Part shown: positions 1-7,936 of the stretch, piece by piece
Numbering within the stretch: position 1 is the stretch's first letter
How the letters are laid out: the number at the start of each line of letters is the position of its first letter
DNA from: Bacteroidota bacterium
Lineage (GTDB): Bacteria > Bacteroidota > Bacteroidia > JAADEI01
Reading direction: 5' to 3'
NCBI GenBank assembly: GCA_026992635.1
Contig: JALWYU010000097.1
Span: 1 to 38,603, forward strand
Length of the DNA: 38,603 nt
Program-made: the position numbers and the translations under genes
The notes under the pieces: generated by a model
What the model was told of the DNA's origin: nothing
Databases searched by the model: none
The model's input: only the letters and a program-made list of their open reading frames with translations

Positions 1-155
1 ACAGAGGCAACCAGTAAGGAAGCGTTAAGAGTGATGCAGGTGTTGGGCGTACCAACTGATAGAGTAGTGTTGTCCAGGCACTGAAAACGAAATGGATTAA
101 ACAAATGTGATGAATTGATTAAGTGAGAGGTGGAGGGAAAAGTGTCAAACTCGGG
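1..155 (+). repeat. Direct repeat copy A (3' end of an IS1634/IS4-like element, cut by the window edge)
   Basis: Positions 1-155 are identical to 1394-1548 (offset 1393): 'acagaggcaaccagtaagg...aaaagtgtcaaactcggg'. Confidence 0.9.
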
Positions 156-1477
156 TTGAAGGCATTGAGTTTAACCTGGGGTGTGTGGGGTGTGTTGCCC
201 ATGAAGAGCACGTACCGGTTCTGGAACCGGTTGTGGAGTCAGCGAGAGGTGAATGCCACGTTGCAACCGCCAACAATCAGTGAGGTGCTGGAGTATGTGG
301 GCAGGCGTCCGTATGCTCGTTTGACCATGGGCGCCTGGTTCCTGTCGTTGCGTCCTGACCGTCCTTTGCTGTTTGACATGACACATCTGTTCACTTGGAG
401 CGAAGGGATAGACAGTTCGTGCATAGGCTGGAATGCGGAGAAGAAGTGGCTACCACAGGTGCGGACGGCACTGGTCAGTGCGGGCGACCGGCTCGCTATC
501 CTGGAGATGGCAGGTGGCGACCTTCATGAACTGCACATGCTCCAACACTTACAGGAGAGTTTATTTGAGTCGGAGAAGATCAGCAAGCCGTTGACGTTGG
601 TTTCGGACAGGGCGTGCGTGAGTCGGCAACTGGTTGAGCGTCTCCTGTCTGCTGGTCAGCCATTTGTGTTGCCTTTGCGGAAGAATATGGTTTCTGAAGA
701 TTTGTATAGCAGGCGGCCGGAGCGATATTTCAAGTTTTGCAAGCGTCGGATAGGATGGCTGGAAGCGAAGGAACAGATTGGCACGTACACTGTCCGGTTG
801 CTGTGATTTCACGACCCTGTGCTGGGTGGTTATCAGGAGAAAGACAGGCGATGGCTTGCGGAGCGGGAGCGACGGACATGAAAGCAAGTGAGGTGTTTGA
901 GTTCTACAAGATGCGCCAGCATGTGGAGCAGGTTGTGGACAGGCTAAGGAATCACATTTTGGCGGAGGGTTCTTACATGCGGAATGACGATCAGTTGCAG
1001 GGCTGGTTGTGGGTGGTGTTGCTTGCCTTGCAGGTGCACTGGTACATCTTAGATAGGCTGAAGGCGGTGGGATTATTGAAGCACTGGAGTGTAGATGAGG
1101 TGTTGCGTGAGTTACGGGAGATAAGACGTGAGCCCACGCCTACGGGTTGGCGACTCACGCCTGTTTCTCGGGGTGTAAGGAACATGCTCACTAAGTTGGG
1201 GTTTGATCGGTTCATATGGGGATAAAAGAGGAGATTTGTGTTGAAGTTTTTTGCGTTGCAGGTAGCGACGTTGATGGAACAGAAGTTGGCGGAGGCGGGT
1301 TTAGGTATTTCGTGGCGGAAGGCAGTGGATTTGTTGCGAGATGTTCAGGCGGTGAAAGTATCGTTTGCGGATGGGACGGTCAGTTGGGTACGCACAGAGG
1401 CAACCAGTAAGGAAGCGTTAAGAGTGATGCAGGTGTTGGGCGTACCAACTGATAGAGTAGTGTTGTCCAGGCACTGA
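156..1477 (+). pseudogene. IS1634/IS4-like transposase with multiple disabling lesions
   Basis: Frame 0 ORF stops at TGA 804-806, but homologous-looking peptide FHDPVLGGYQEKDRRWLAERERRT follows in the same frame to a stop near 879-881; the sequence then continues in frame 2 (737..1225), hits TAA 1223-1225, and continues in that frame with LKFFALQVATLMEQKLAEAG... to 1477. Confidence 0.7.
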
Positions 1478-1548
1478 AAACGAAATGGATTAAACAAATG
1501 TGATGAATTGATTAAGTGAGAGGTGGAGGGAAAAGTGTCAAACTCGGG
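1394..1548 (+). repeat. Direct repeat copy B (3' end of the second IS1634/IS4-like copy)
   Basis: Same 155 bp as 1-155; sequence diverges right after 'aactcggg' in both copies. Confidence 0.9.
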
Positions 1549-1628
1549 AACTGGCGAATTTCAGGTGGATAGCGCAAATGTATGCTCAGCACCCGATAGC
1601 AATTCCTCCACTTTGTCCAGTTTGCCGT

Positions 1629-1745
1629 CTATGAGTGCTCACCACACGATCGCCACGCTTCACGTTCCTGGCTCATAGCCTTTTCCAGGGCTCCCTCAGC
1701 AATTTGTTGCGGTTGCTTTCGGATTTGTTCCTTAACTTGCTTGTA
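1629..1745 (-). pseudogene. Truncated transposase N-terminal fragment, possibly IS256/Mutator-like
   Basis: Minus-strand peptide YKQVKEQIRKQPQQIAEGALEKAMSQEREAWRSCGEHS*; resembles the 'EGALE..M..ERE' N-terminal pattern of Mutator-type transposases. Short, so family assignment is weak. Confidence 0.35.
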
Positions 1746-1759
1746 GGTGTGTGAGGAAG

Positions 1760-1801
1760 CCCGAAAGGGAGAGGGAGGGATTTCCTCCCCTCCTTTTCGG
1801 G
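1760..1801. repeat. Imperfect inverted repeat / hairpin
   Basis: cccgaaagggagagggaggga...tttcctcccctccttttcggg; arms of about 19-20 nt with mismatches. Confidence 0.6.
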
Positions 1802-1836
1802 AATGTTGCTGGTAAACAGTATGTTGTGCCAGGCTC

Positions 1837-1864
1837 TCCCTGACACAATTTTTGAAACACTCCC
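1837..1864 (-). repeat. Candidate terminal inverted repeat of the IS256-like remnant
   Basis: Reverse complement gggagtgtttcaaaaattgtgtcaggga resembles IS256-type ends and lies upstream of the minus-strand transposase fragment. Confidence 0.35.
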
Positions 1865-2040
1865 TTCAGAACCAGGACGGGGATGTTTGGGTTTTGGCTA
1901 TGGGGAATTGCTCTTTCCTTTCATAGGGATTAAATTTTGACAAACGCATTGCCATGATGGGTTATTTCGGATAGAGGAAGTAAACAACCCATATGACATG
2001 TAGATTAACTTAAGGGTTTGGCTTTGAAACATTCCCCGTC

Positions 2041-2271
2041 ATCGCCGGCTATACCAATTCCTTTGGGCAGGGCTCTAACGACTTCTACATCCTCAAACTC
2101 AACCCCAACGGAAACTTTATCTCGTGTCCTGGCGGATGCCAAACTGCCGCCAGCGGAACAACCAGTTCAGGGGCATACACCACAAGTGGCGGACTCACCG
2201 ATTCGGGCGGAATCCTCAGCTCAGGCGGAACCACCAGCTCCGGCGGAACACTTACGAACATCTGTCCATAA
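2041..2271 (+). pseudogene. 3' remnant of a secreted repeat/beta-propeller-type surface protein
   Basis: Frame 1 peptide IAGYTNSFGQGSNDFYILKLNPNGNFISCPGGCQTAASGTTSSGAYTTSGGLTDSGGILSSGGTTSSGGTLTNICP*; no start codon or upstream repeat units. Confidence 0.6.
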
Positions 2272-2272
2272 G

Positions 2273-2992
2273 CTACTCCACTTGCGATTGCAGGGGCTTA
2301 TCCCGACGGCGAATCTCCAGATGGATACCCAGACCTGCCGAAAAACGTACTTCCACAAAGCGCCAGTACGCATCAAACAGGTGTTCACCCACAATCCCCT
2401 TCAAATGGACGAACAAATGAAACCACTGGTAAAAGTACAGGTGATAGCCTATGGTGAATGCAACCGAAGGATTGACACCCCATTGGTTGCCCGTGCGCAT
2501 TTGGACCAGACTGAGTCCCGGTTGAAAAGCCACGAACAGGTCATGCATGGCGAATTGCCAGTGACGCGCAATGCCTGAAAATACTGAATGGTAGGCAATA
2601 AACCGTGGGGCGCTACCACCGTTGCCGTCTCCGCTCAGTGTACTGCCCAGTTGCCCCAGAAAGTAATAAGAGTCCGAAAGCCAGGAAATGTTCGCACTCG
2701 GATAAACCTGGAGAATGCCATGGGCGAAGAAATAGCCCTCAAACCGATGAAAATTGAAAGCGGGAGTAAGTGTCAGACGACTGGCAATGCGCTCGGGAAC
2801 AGGGAGATTTGTACTGGCTTGCTCGCTGACTGGAACCAGCTGCGCAGGCGCTTCTCTGAAAGATGATGGTGCCCGATCCCCGGAAGAAAGCATGTCATTC
2901 GGTCCAGCCAGACTCTGCATAAGCAATACAGCGCCCACACCCAATTGCATACCTGGCGTGTACCTCCCGCTCATTGGTTGTTGCCTCCCCAT
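2273..2992 (-). CDS. Outer-membrane beta-barrel-like hypothetical protein
   Basis: 239 aa; N-terminal hydrophobic segment and alternating aromatic strands (YFFAHGILQVYPSANISWL..., AFTIGYHLYFYQWFHLFVHLKG). Confidence 0.5.
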   Translation of the reverse strand: MGRQQPMSGRYTPGMQLGVGAVLLMQSLAGPNDMLSSGDRAPSSFREAPAQLVPVSEQASTNLPVPERIASRLTLTPAFNFHRFEGYFFAHGILQVYPSANISWLSDSYYFLGQLGSTLSGDGNGGSAPRFIAYHSVFSGIARHWQFAMHDLFVAFQPGLSLVQMRTGNQWGVNPSVAFTIGYHLYFYQWFHLFVHLKGIVGEHLFDAYWRFVEVRFSAGLGIHLEIRRRDKPLQSQVE

Positions 2993-3687
2993 AGCCGGAA
3001 CAATCTATAGCTGACGCTCACCGTAATCAGCAGATGCCCTTCTAAAAAGGAGTAGGGCGAACTGGCAAAGTGCACACTTCCGGCTGGCTGACGAATCGCA
3101 CGGATTTCCTTTGTCAGATGAAACATGTACTGAACCGTAAGGGAAAGGTCAGCGCGCATGGTGAGAAAATAATGCGTGCCCAACCCCGCCTGCACTGCAG
3201 ATCCCCAGCGATCCGCAAAAACTTCAGGATTGGCAATGAGACTTTTCCGATTGTAATCAAAGCAATGCCCAGCAAGAATGTACGGTAGGAAGTGGGATGG
3301 CGAATGCTCATTCATTTTCACCAGATAGAAAAGGACAGACCATCCAATGTGGTAGTAGAGGCTCCGAACGCCCGGAGGTACATGAATCAGAATGTAGTCC
3401 AGATACCATTCGGTGTTGACGCGGGGACTCAGCTGGATTCGGTGGTGGCCACCCGTACCCAATCCGGGGTTCACGCCATCGGTGCTGAACAGGCTGACGG
3501 TAGAACGAACGCCTGCACTCACCACACCCGCACTATGCCAAAATGAACGATTGGGGGAAAGCGTTCGCGACCAGGCGAAATTCAGATCCAGTACACTCAG
3601 CAGTACGCAATAGCTCGCCGCGATGACAAACCGGAAAGGGAACAGGTCAACATACAGTAGCCCATGCAGGCTGGATTTGCTGACCAT
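2971..3687 (-). CDS. Outer-membrane beta-barrel-like hypothetical protein
   Basis: 238 aa; barrel-like strands (WYLDYILIHVPPGVRSLYYHIGWSVLFYLV; AVQAGLGTHYFLTMRADLSLTVQYMFH); overlaps the next gene by 22 bp. Confidence 0.5.
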   Translation of the reverse strand: MVSKSSLHGLLYVDLFPFRFVIAASYCVLLSVLDLNFAWSRTLSPNRSFWHSAGVVSAGVRSTVSLFSTDGVNPGLGTGGHHRIQLSPRVNTEWYLDYILIHVPPGVRSLYYHIGWSVLFYLVKMNEHSPSHFLPYILAGHCFDYNRKSLIANPEVFADRWGSAVQAGLGTHYFLTMRADLSLTVQYMFHLTKEIRAIRQPAGSVHFASSPYSFLEGHLLITVSVSYRLFRLWGGNNQ

Positions 3688-3755
3688 AAAGTGCTGGATT
3701 CCTGTCCATTAAGCAGGGTCTGCAGACACGTTTACTGCTCAGGATTTTGACAGGC

Positions 3756-5138
3756 TTAAACGATGGAGGTGGTGGTGGTAGTGGCGGCGTCGGCAGGCGC
3801 TGGACGCAACACCCGAACGTAAGCACCCATACTGAAAACGGTCAATTGGGGGCGCAGCCGGCGAATCACAGATTCAGCAACGTCCGACCGGTAACCGCCA
3901 GCACAATGGACGACCACAGGCTTATCTGCCGGAATTTCCTCTATGCGTTCGGGCAGTTCATCCAGTGGGATATTGATAGCGTGGGCAAAGAACGGGCCCG
4001 TGGTTGCCACTTCGGCAGGTGTACGCACGTCAATAATCGTAAACCGATGAGGTGCGGACTGAAATTCCTCTATCGGGAAGCGAGGTGCCTGACTCTTTAA
4101 ATCCGAAGGAGTGAGAATTTTGAGGCCTGCCACAAAGGGCTCATAATAGATTTTGGCTAAGCGCCGCAAGTACTTTAGCAGGCTTTCAGCATCGTATCCC
4201 GCTAAGTAAAAGCGGTCGCCTGGCTTGAAAAAGGTTCCAATCCAGGTTTCCACATTTTCATTCCAGATGTCCGGAATGTTGATGGCGCCAGGTATATGTC
4301 CGGCAAGATAGTCTTCGTGCGCGCGAATATCCACGACGGGTACCTCCTCTTCCAGCGTGTCAACAAAGGGTACGCGTACCAGAGTGGTTTCAAGCGGAGG
4401 TGCTCCTTCTATATTGGTGTGCACGTCGTAAGCAAAATATGCCGGGATAAAGGGTTGATCCGCCAGTAGACGCCGGATGAATTCGTCTTTTTCGCGAACA
4501 TGAAATGCCCAGTTCTCCTGTTTTTCCCGGGCAATTGTGGAGACGGTTTCTTCGCGCATAGAGCGCCCACATAGCGAACCCTTACCATGGGCAGGGTAGA
4601 CGCGAACATAGCCCGGCAATTCAGCAAAAACCTCGTGGATTGTGTGGAACATCTGGCTGGCAAGGCGCTCACGTTGCTCCTGAATAGAACCTGCTTGCTC
4701 GCGCAGGTCAGGCCTGCCCACATCACCGATAAACAGGGAATCGCCGGTGAATACTGCCAGGGGTTCGCCATTTTCGTACAGGAGATAGGAATTATGGTCC
4801 GGCGAATGGCCAGGCGTAAATAGTGCTTCTACCTGAACGGACCCTACCTGAATTCGCTGGCGGTCATCTATTGGTTGATGAGGGTACTTTGCCTGAACTC
4901 GCGGATTGATGTAGATCGTTGCGCCCAGCCGCTCATACAGTTCTTTATGGGAGGAGACAAAGTCTGCATGTGGATGGGTTTCCAGCACTGCCACGAGCCG
5001 CGCACCTTTTTGCTGGATCCAGTCCAGATATGGCTTGGGATCCCTGCCCGGATCAACGAGTGCCGCCTCGCCATTGCTGACGAAAGCGTAGCCAAAATGG
5101 GCTAAGGGTTTGTCTACGAATTGTTTGATTTCAACCAT
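3756..5138 (-). CDS. MBL-fold metallo-hydrolase with two rhodanese domains (persulfide dioxygenase-like)
   Basis: ETHPHADFVSSH, FTPGHSPDH, FTGDSLFIGDVGRPDL, YPAHGKGSLCGRSM; rhodanese domains VVDIRAHEDYLAGHIPGAINIP and IIDVRTPAEV...VVVHCAGGYRS. Confidence 0.9.
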   Translation of the reverse strand: MVEIKQFVDKPLAHFGYAFVSNGEAALVDPGRDPKPYLDWIQQKGARLVAVLETHPHADFVSSHKELYERLGATIYINPRVQAKYPHQPIDDRQRIQVGSVQVEALFTPGHSPDHNSYLLYENGEPLAVFTGDSLFIGDVGRPDLREQAGSIQEQRERLASQMFHTIHEVFAELPGYVRVYPAHGKGSLCGRSMREETVSTIAREKQENWAFHVREKDEFIRRLLADQPFIPAYFAYDVHTNIEGAPPLETTLVRVPFVDTLEEEVPVVDIRAHEDYLAGHIPGAINIPDIWNENVETWIGTFFKPGDRFYLAGYDAESLLKYLRRLAKIYYEPFVAGLKILTPSDLKSQAPRFPIEEFQSAPHRFTIIDVRTPAEVATTGPFFAHAINIPLDELPERIEEIPADKPVVVHCAGGYRSDVAESVIRRLRPQLTVFSMGAYVRVLRPAPADAATTTTTSIV

Positions 5139-5152
5139 GGGTTGGGGATTTC

Positions 5153-5728
5153 TCAGGCGCCCTGTACAGAAGTTTGTTCACCGGGGTGAAGAACTTCTTC
5201 TTCCTGAATGACGCCTTGTTCAATGAGCTTCTGGAGTTTGGGCTGGATAACGACCTGACAGTAAGGTTGCCGCGGGTGACGAGCAAAGTAATTGTGGTGG
5301 TGGGGTTCAGCCTGCCAGAACTGGTCTAAGGGTTTGACTTCGGTGACGGGTGGCTTACCCCAGTAGATGTGCGCCCGCCGTAAGGCTTCTTGAATTACAG
5401 GGAGTTGCTCATCCGAAGTGTAAAGAATAATAGACCGGTACTGAGGACCAATGTCGTTACCCTGGCGATTGGGCGTCGTCGGATCATGCGCGGCAAAAAA
5501 GATGTCCAGGATTCGGGCTAAAGGGATTTGTTCCGGGTCAAAGCGCAGGCGTACGACTTCGGCATGCCCCGTCCTCCCTGTGCACACGTCTTCATAAGTG
5601 GGCTCGGGATAGTCCCCACCTGCATAGCCTGGCATGACTTCCACGATACCAGGCACCCGACGAAACACGGCTTCCATACACCAGAAACACCCACCACCCA
5701 GCACAATGGTTTCCGTCTCCCGATTCAC
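5153..5728 (-). CDS. msrA: Peptide-methionine (S)-S-oxide reductase MsrA
   Basis: GGGCFWCMEAVFRRVPGI, GYAGGDYPEPTYEDVCTGRTGHAEVV, QPYCQVVIQPKL; start moved to GTG at 5728 (VNRETETIVLGGGCFW) because the longer ORF overlaps divergent mscS. Confidence 0.88.
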   Translation of the reverse strand: MNRETETIVLGGGCFWCMEAVFRRVPGIVEVMPGYAGGDYPEPTYEDVCTGRTGHAEVVRLRFDPEQIPLARILDIFFAAHDPTTPNRQGNDIGPQYRSIILYTSDEQLPVIQEALRRAHIYWGKPPVTEVKPLDQFWQAEPHHHNYFARHPRQPYCQVVIQPKLQKLIEQGVIQEEEVLHPGEQTSVQGA

Positions 5729-5766
5729 GAACCCCTGACTTTTTGAATGAAACAAACTTTGCTGGC

Positions 5767-5820
5767 TTCGGGTTCCCGAACAAAAACAGCCAGAATTTCG
5801 TTTTACAAAAGAACGAAATT
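5767..5820. promoter_or_regulatory. Two dyads in the msrA/mscS divergent intergenic region (candidate operators)
   Basis: ttcggg-tt-cccgaa (5767-5780) and aatttcgtt-N9-aacgaaatt (5794-5820), both perfect, between divergent starts 5728 and 5868. Confidence 0.4.
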
Positions 5821-5867
5821 CGCACCCGAATCCGTACTTTATCCTCCAGAAAAAAAACTGGCTCGCC

Positions 5868-7061
5868 ATGAACCAGGCACTGGATGTACTTCGGCAAACC
5901 ACCATCCTGAACAATTCACTGGAGAACTGGATCATCGCACTCATTATCGTGGTGCTGTTCGTAGTGGGGGAGTGGCTCTTTCGCCGGTATATTCTAAGGC
6001 GGTTGCGCATACTTGCCCGGCGCAGCCAAACCTATCTGGACGACTTTCTCGCAGACTTCTTCATGAAAAACATCAACAGCTGGCTTATGCTGATCGTGGG
6101 TGTATACGTTGGCAGTCAGTGGCTGACCCTACCACATTTCATTACGCGTGTCATCTACTTTCTGTTCATTCTGGCAGTGACGATGTATGGTGCGTTTTTC
6201 CTGACGGCATTTCTGGATTTTCTGATCAAGCGCCGATTGATTGCTGACGAATCCAAATACACGGATATTGAGCTGCGTGCCCGTCAATCGTTGTTCCGAA
6301 CCTTTTCCGTGATTCTGAAGGTGTTGATCTGGCCACTTGCCTTCATCTTGGTGCTGGACAATATGGGTTATGATGTAACCGGATTAATTGCCGGGCTGGG
6401 CGTAGGGGGTATCGCCATCGGCCTGGCATTGCAAAGTGTGTTACAGGACATTATTGCTTCTTTCTCTTTGCAGATTGATCGCCCCTTTGTGGTAGGGGAG
6501 TGGATTCAAATTTCCAACGATGTGATGGGCACCGTAGAGCATATCGGGATTAAAACCACGCGCGTACGGAGCTGGACAGGCGAACAGCTCTCTATACCCA
6601 ACCGATTGCTCACCGACTCCATCATCCGGAATTACGGGCGGATTCGGGAACGACGCGCAACCTTGAAAATTGGAATCGTGTACGAAACGCCCATTGAAAA
6701 AGTTCAGCGGGTCTCGGACCTGCTCAAGCAAGCGGTAGAAAGTGTAGAGAAAACCCGATTTGAATATGCCAGCTTTAAGGAATTTGGCGATTTCAGTCTG
6801 GACTTCCTGCTGGTCTTTTATGTTCTGGATCCCAGTTATCGGGTTTATCTGGCAAAAGTAGAAGAGGTCAACACCCGGATCATGGAGATTTTCCAGCGGG
6901 AAGGCATTGAATTTGCCTATCCCACACAGATGCTGTATGTTCAGCAGGTTCGGGAGTCCGCACCGTCCTCAGACGGGGGTGAGTTACAGTCTGCCCAACG
7001 TGAATTGGCGTCTGCTTCGTCGGCTTCCTCTGGCACTTCCGAAAAATCCGTTCAGGGATGA
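5868..7061 (+). CDS. MscS-family mechanosensitive ion channel
   Basis: GLIAGLGVGGIAIGLALQSVLQDIIASFSLQIDRPFVVGEWIQI...GTVEHIGIKTTRVRSWTGEQLSIPN is MscS pore helix plus beta domain. Confidence 0.92.
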   Translation: MNQALDVLRQTTILNNSLENWIIALIIVVLFVVGEWLFRRYILRRLRILARRSQTYLDDFLADFFMKNINSWLMLIVGVYVGSQWLTLPHFITRVIYFLFILAVTMYGAFFLTAFLDFLIKRRLIADESKYTDIELRARQSLFRTFSVILKVLIWPLAFILVLDNMGYDVTGLIAGLGVGGIAIGLALQSVLQDIIASFSLQIDRPFVVGEWIQISNDVMGTVEHIGIKTTRVRSWTGEQLSIPNRLLTDSIIRNYGRIRERRATLKIGIVYETPIEKVQRVSDLLKQAVESVEKTRFEYASFKEFGDFSLDFLLVFYVLDPSYRVYLAKVEEVNTRIMEIFQREGIEFAYPTQMLYVQQVRESAPSSDGGELQSAQRELASASSASSGTSEKSVQG

Positions 7062-7930
7062 ATTTCAGAAGGAGCTTGGTGGTTGCAGGCGTGCTGGCTG
7101 GTAGTGTGGGTATTCAGGTTGTGTGGCAAAGTGGGGATGCCCAGTTGCTCGTGGGCAATAGCAGTCAGCCACCGGCAGGGGCAACCGGTGCCCCCGGCGA
7201 AATTACGTGTGCGCAATGCCACAGTGGTGGCAACTTTTCTGGGCCTATTTACCTGATTGTCAATGGGAGTGACACGCTCCAGCAATCCATGGATACTTTT
7301 CGCTATCAGCGCGATAGCCTCTATACGCTTCAACTGGAAGTCCACACGGGTGCTCAGCGCTTTGGCTTTGAAATGACTGCTTTAGACAGGTCAGGCAATC
7401 GTGCAGGTACGTTTCTTGTCACCGACGCGCAGAGGACGGTGTTGCTTTCGGCAGTGATTAATGGTGCTTCTCGTGAGTACATTGCTCATCGGAACGCCAA
7501 TGCGCAATCGGTGTGGACGTTTCAGTGGCGAGCACCCTCCTGGGGCGATTCTATTTTTGTCTACCTGGCAGTAAATTCTGCCAATAATAATGGGGCGACC
7601 AGTGGCGATGCAATTCATGTTTTTCGCTTCCTGTTCCTGCCGGACTCGCTGACCGGAACAGGCGGTGGCGGCGGCGATACACCCATTACGGGGCTCGCTG
7701 CACTGAATGGTCTGGAAGAAACTTCGGTATATGCAGAGTTGCGGATCTACACCATAGATGGCAGGCTGATTTATCAGGCTTGGAACGTCCCGGCAGATGC
7801 CGTGATGAGGCATGTCGCACATGTCCGGATGCGCACACAGCGCAGTACCTGGGGTTCATCATTACTTCTTCTGTGGTTGCGTCCTGTGGGTGAGGATAGC
7901 GAGCCAAAGGCGCGCTGGCTGTTTGATTAA
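7058..7930 (+). CDS. Choice-of-anchor V-type secreted protein with CxxCH motif
   Basis: Signal-peptide-like start; GEITCAQCHSGG; QLEVHTGAQRFGFEMTALD; T9SS-like tail AELRIYTIDGRLIYQ; ATGA overlap with the preceding gene. Confidence 0.7.
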   Translation: MNFRRSLVVAGVLAGSVGIQVVWQSGDAQLLVGNSSQPPAGATGAPGEITCAQCHSGGNFSGPIYLIVNGSDTLQQSMDTFRYQRDSLYTLQLEVHTGAQRFGFEMTALDRSGNRAGTFLVTDAQRTVLLSAVINGASREYIAHRNANAQSVWTFQWRAPSWGDSIFVYLAVNSANNNGATSGDAIHVFRFLFLPDSLTGTGGGGGDTPITGLAALNGLEETSVYAELRIYTIDGRLIYQAWNVPADAVMRHVAHVRMRTQRSTWGSSLLLLWLRPVGEDSEPKARWLFD

Positions 7931-7936
7931 CGCAAA

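Larger units (their letters stand above)
156..1548 (+). mobile_element. Degraded, probably 5'-truncated IS1634/IS4-family-like insertion sequence
   Basis: Transposase-like peptides (LLFDMTHLFTWSEG..., VSDRACVSRQLVERLLSAGQPFVLPLRKN, FEFYKMRQHVEQVVDRLRNH); right boundary set by the end of the direct repeat. Confidence 0.65.

Noticed and set aside
804-806. TGA recoding (selenocysteine or alternative code) in the transposase
   Set aside because: Other lesions (frame change near 880, TAA at 1223) show ordinary decay.
2018-2578. 186-aa plus-strand ORF MALKHSPSSPAIPI...
   Set aside because: Composition is an out-of-frame reading of the surface-protein remnant and then antisense to the 239-aa OMP-like gene.
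5729-6010. N-terminal extension of the msrA ORF (to 6010)
   Set aside because: Low-quality composition with no MsrA homology, and it runs into divergent mscS; a GTG at 5728 precedes the conserved domain.
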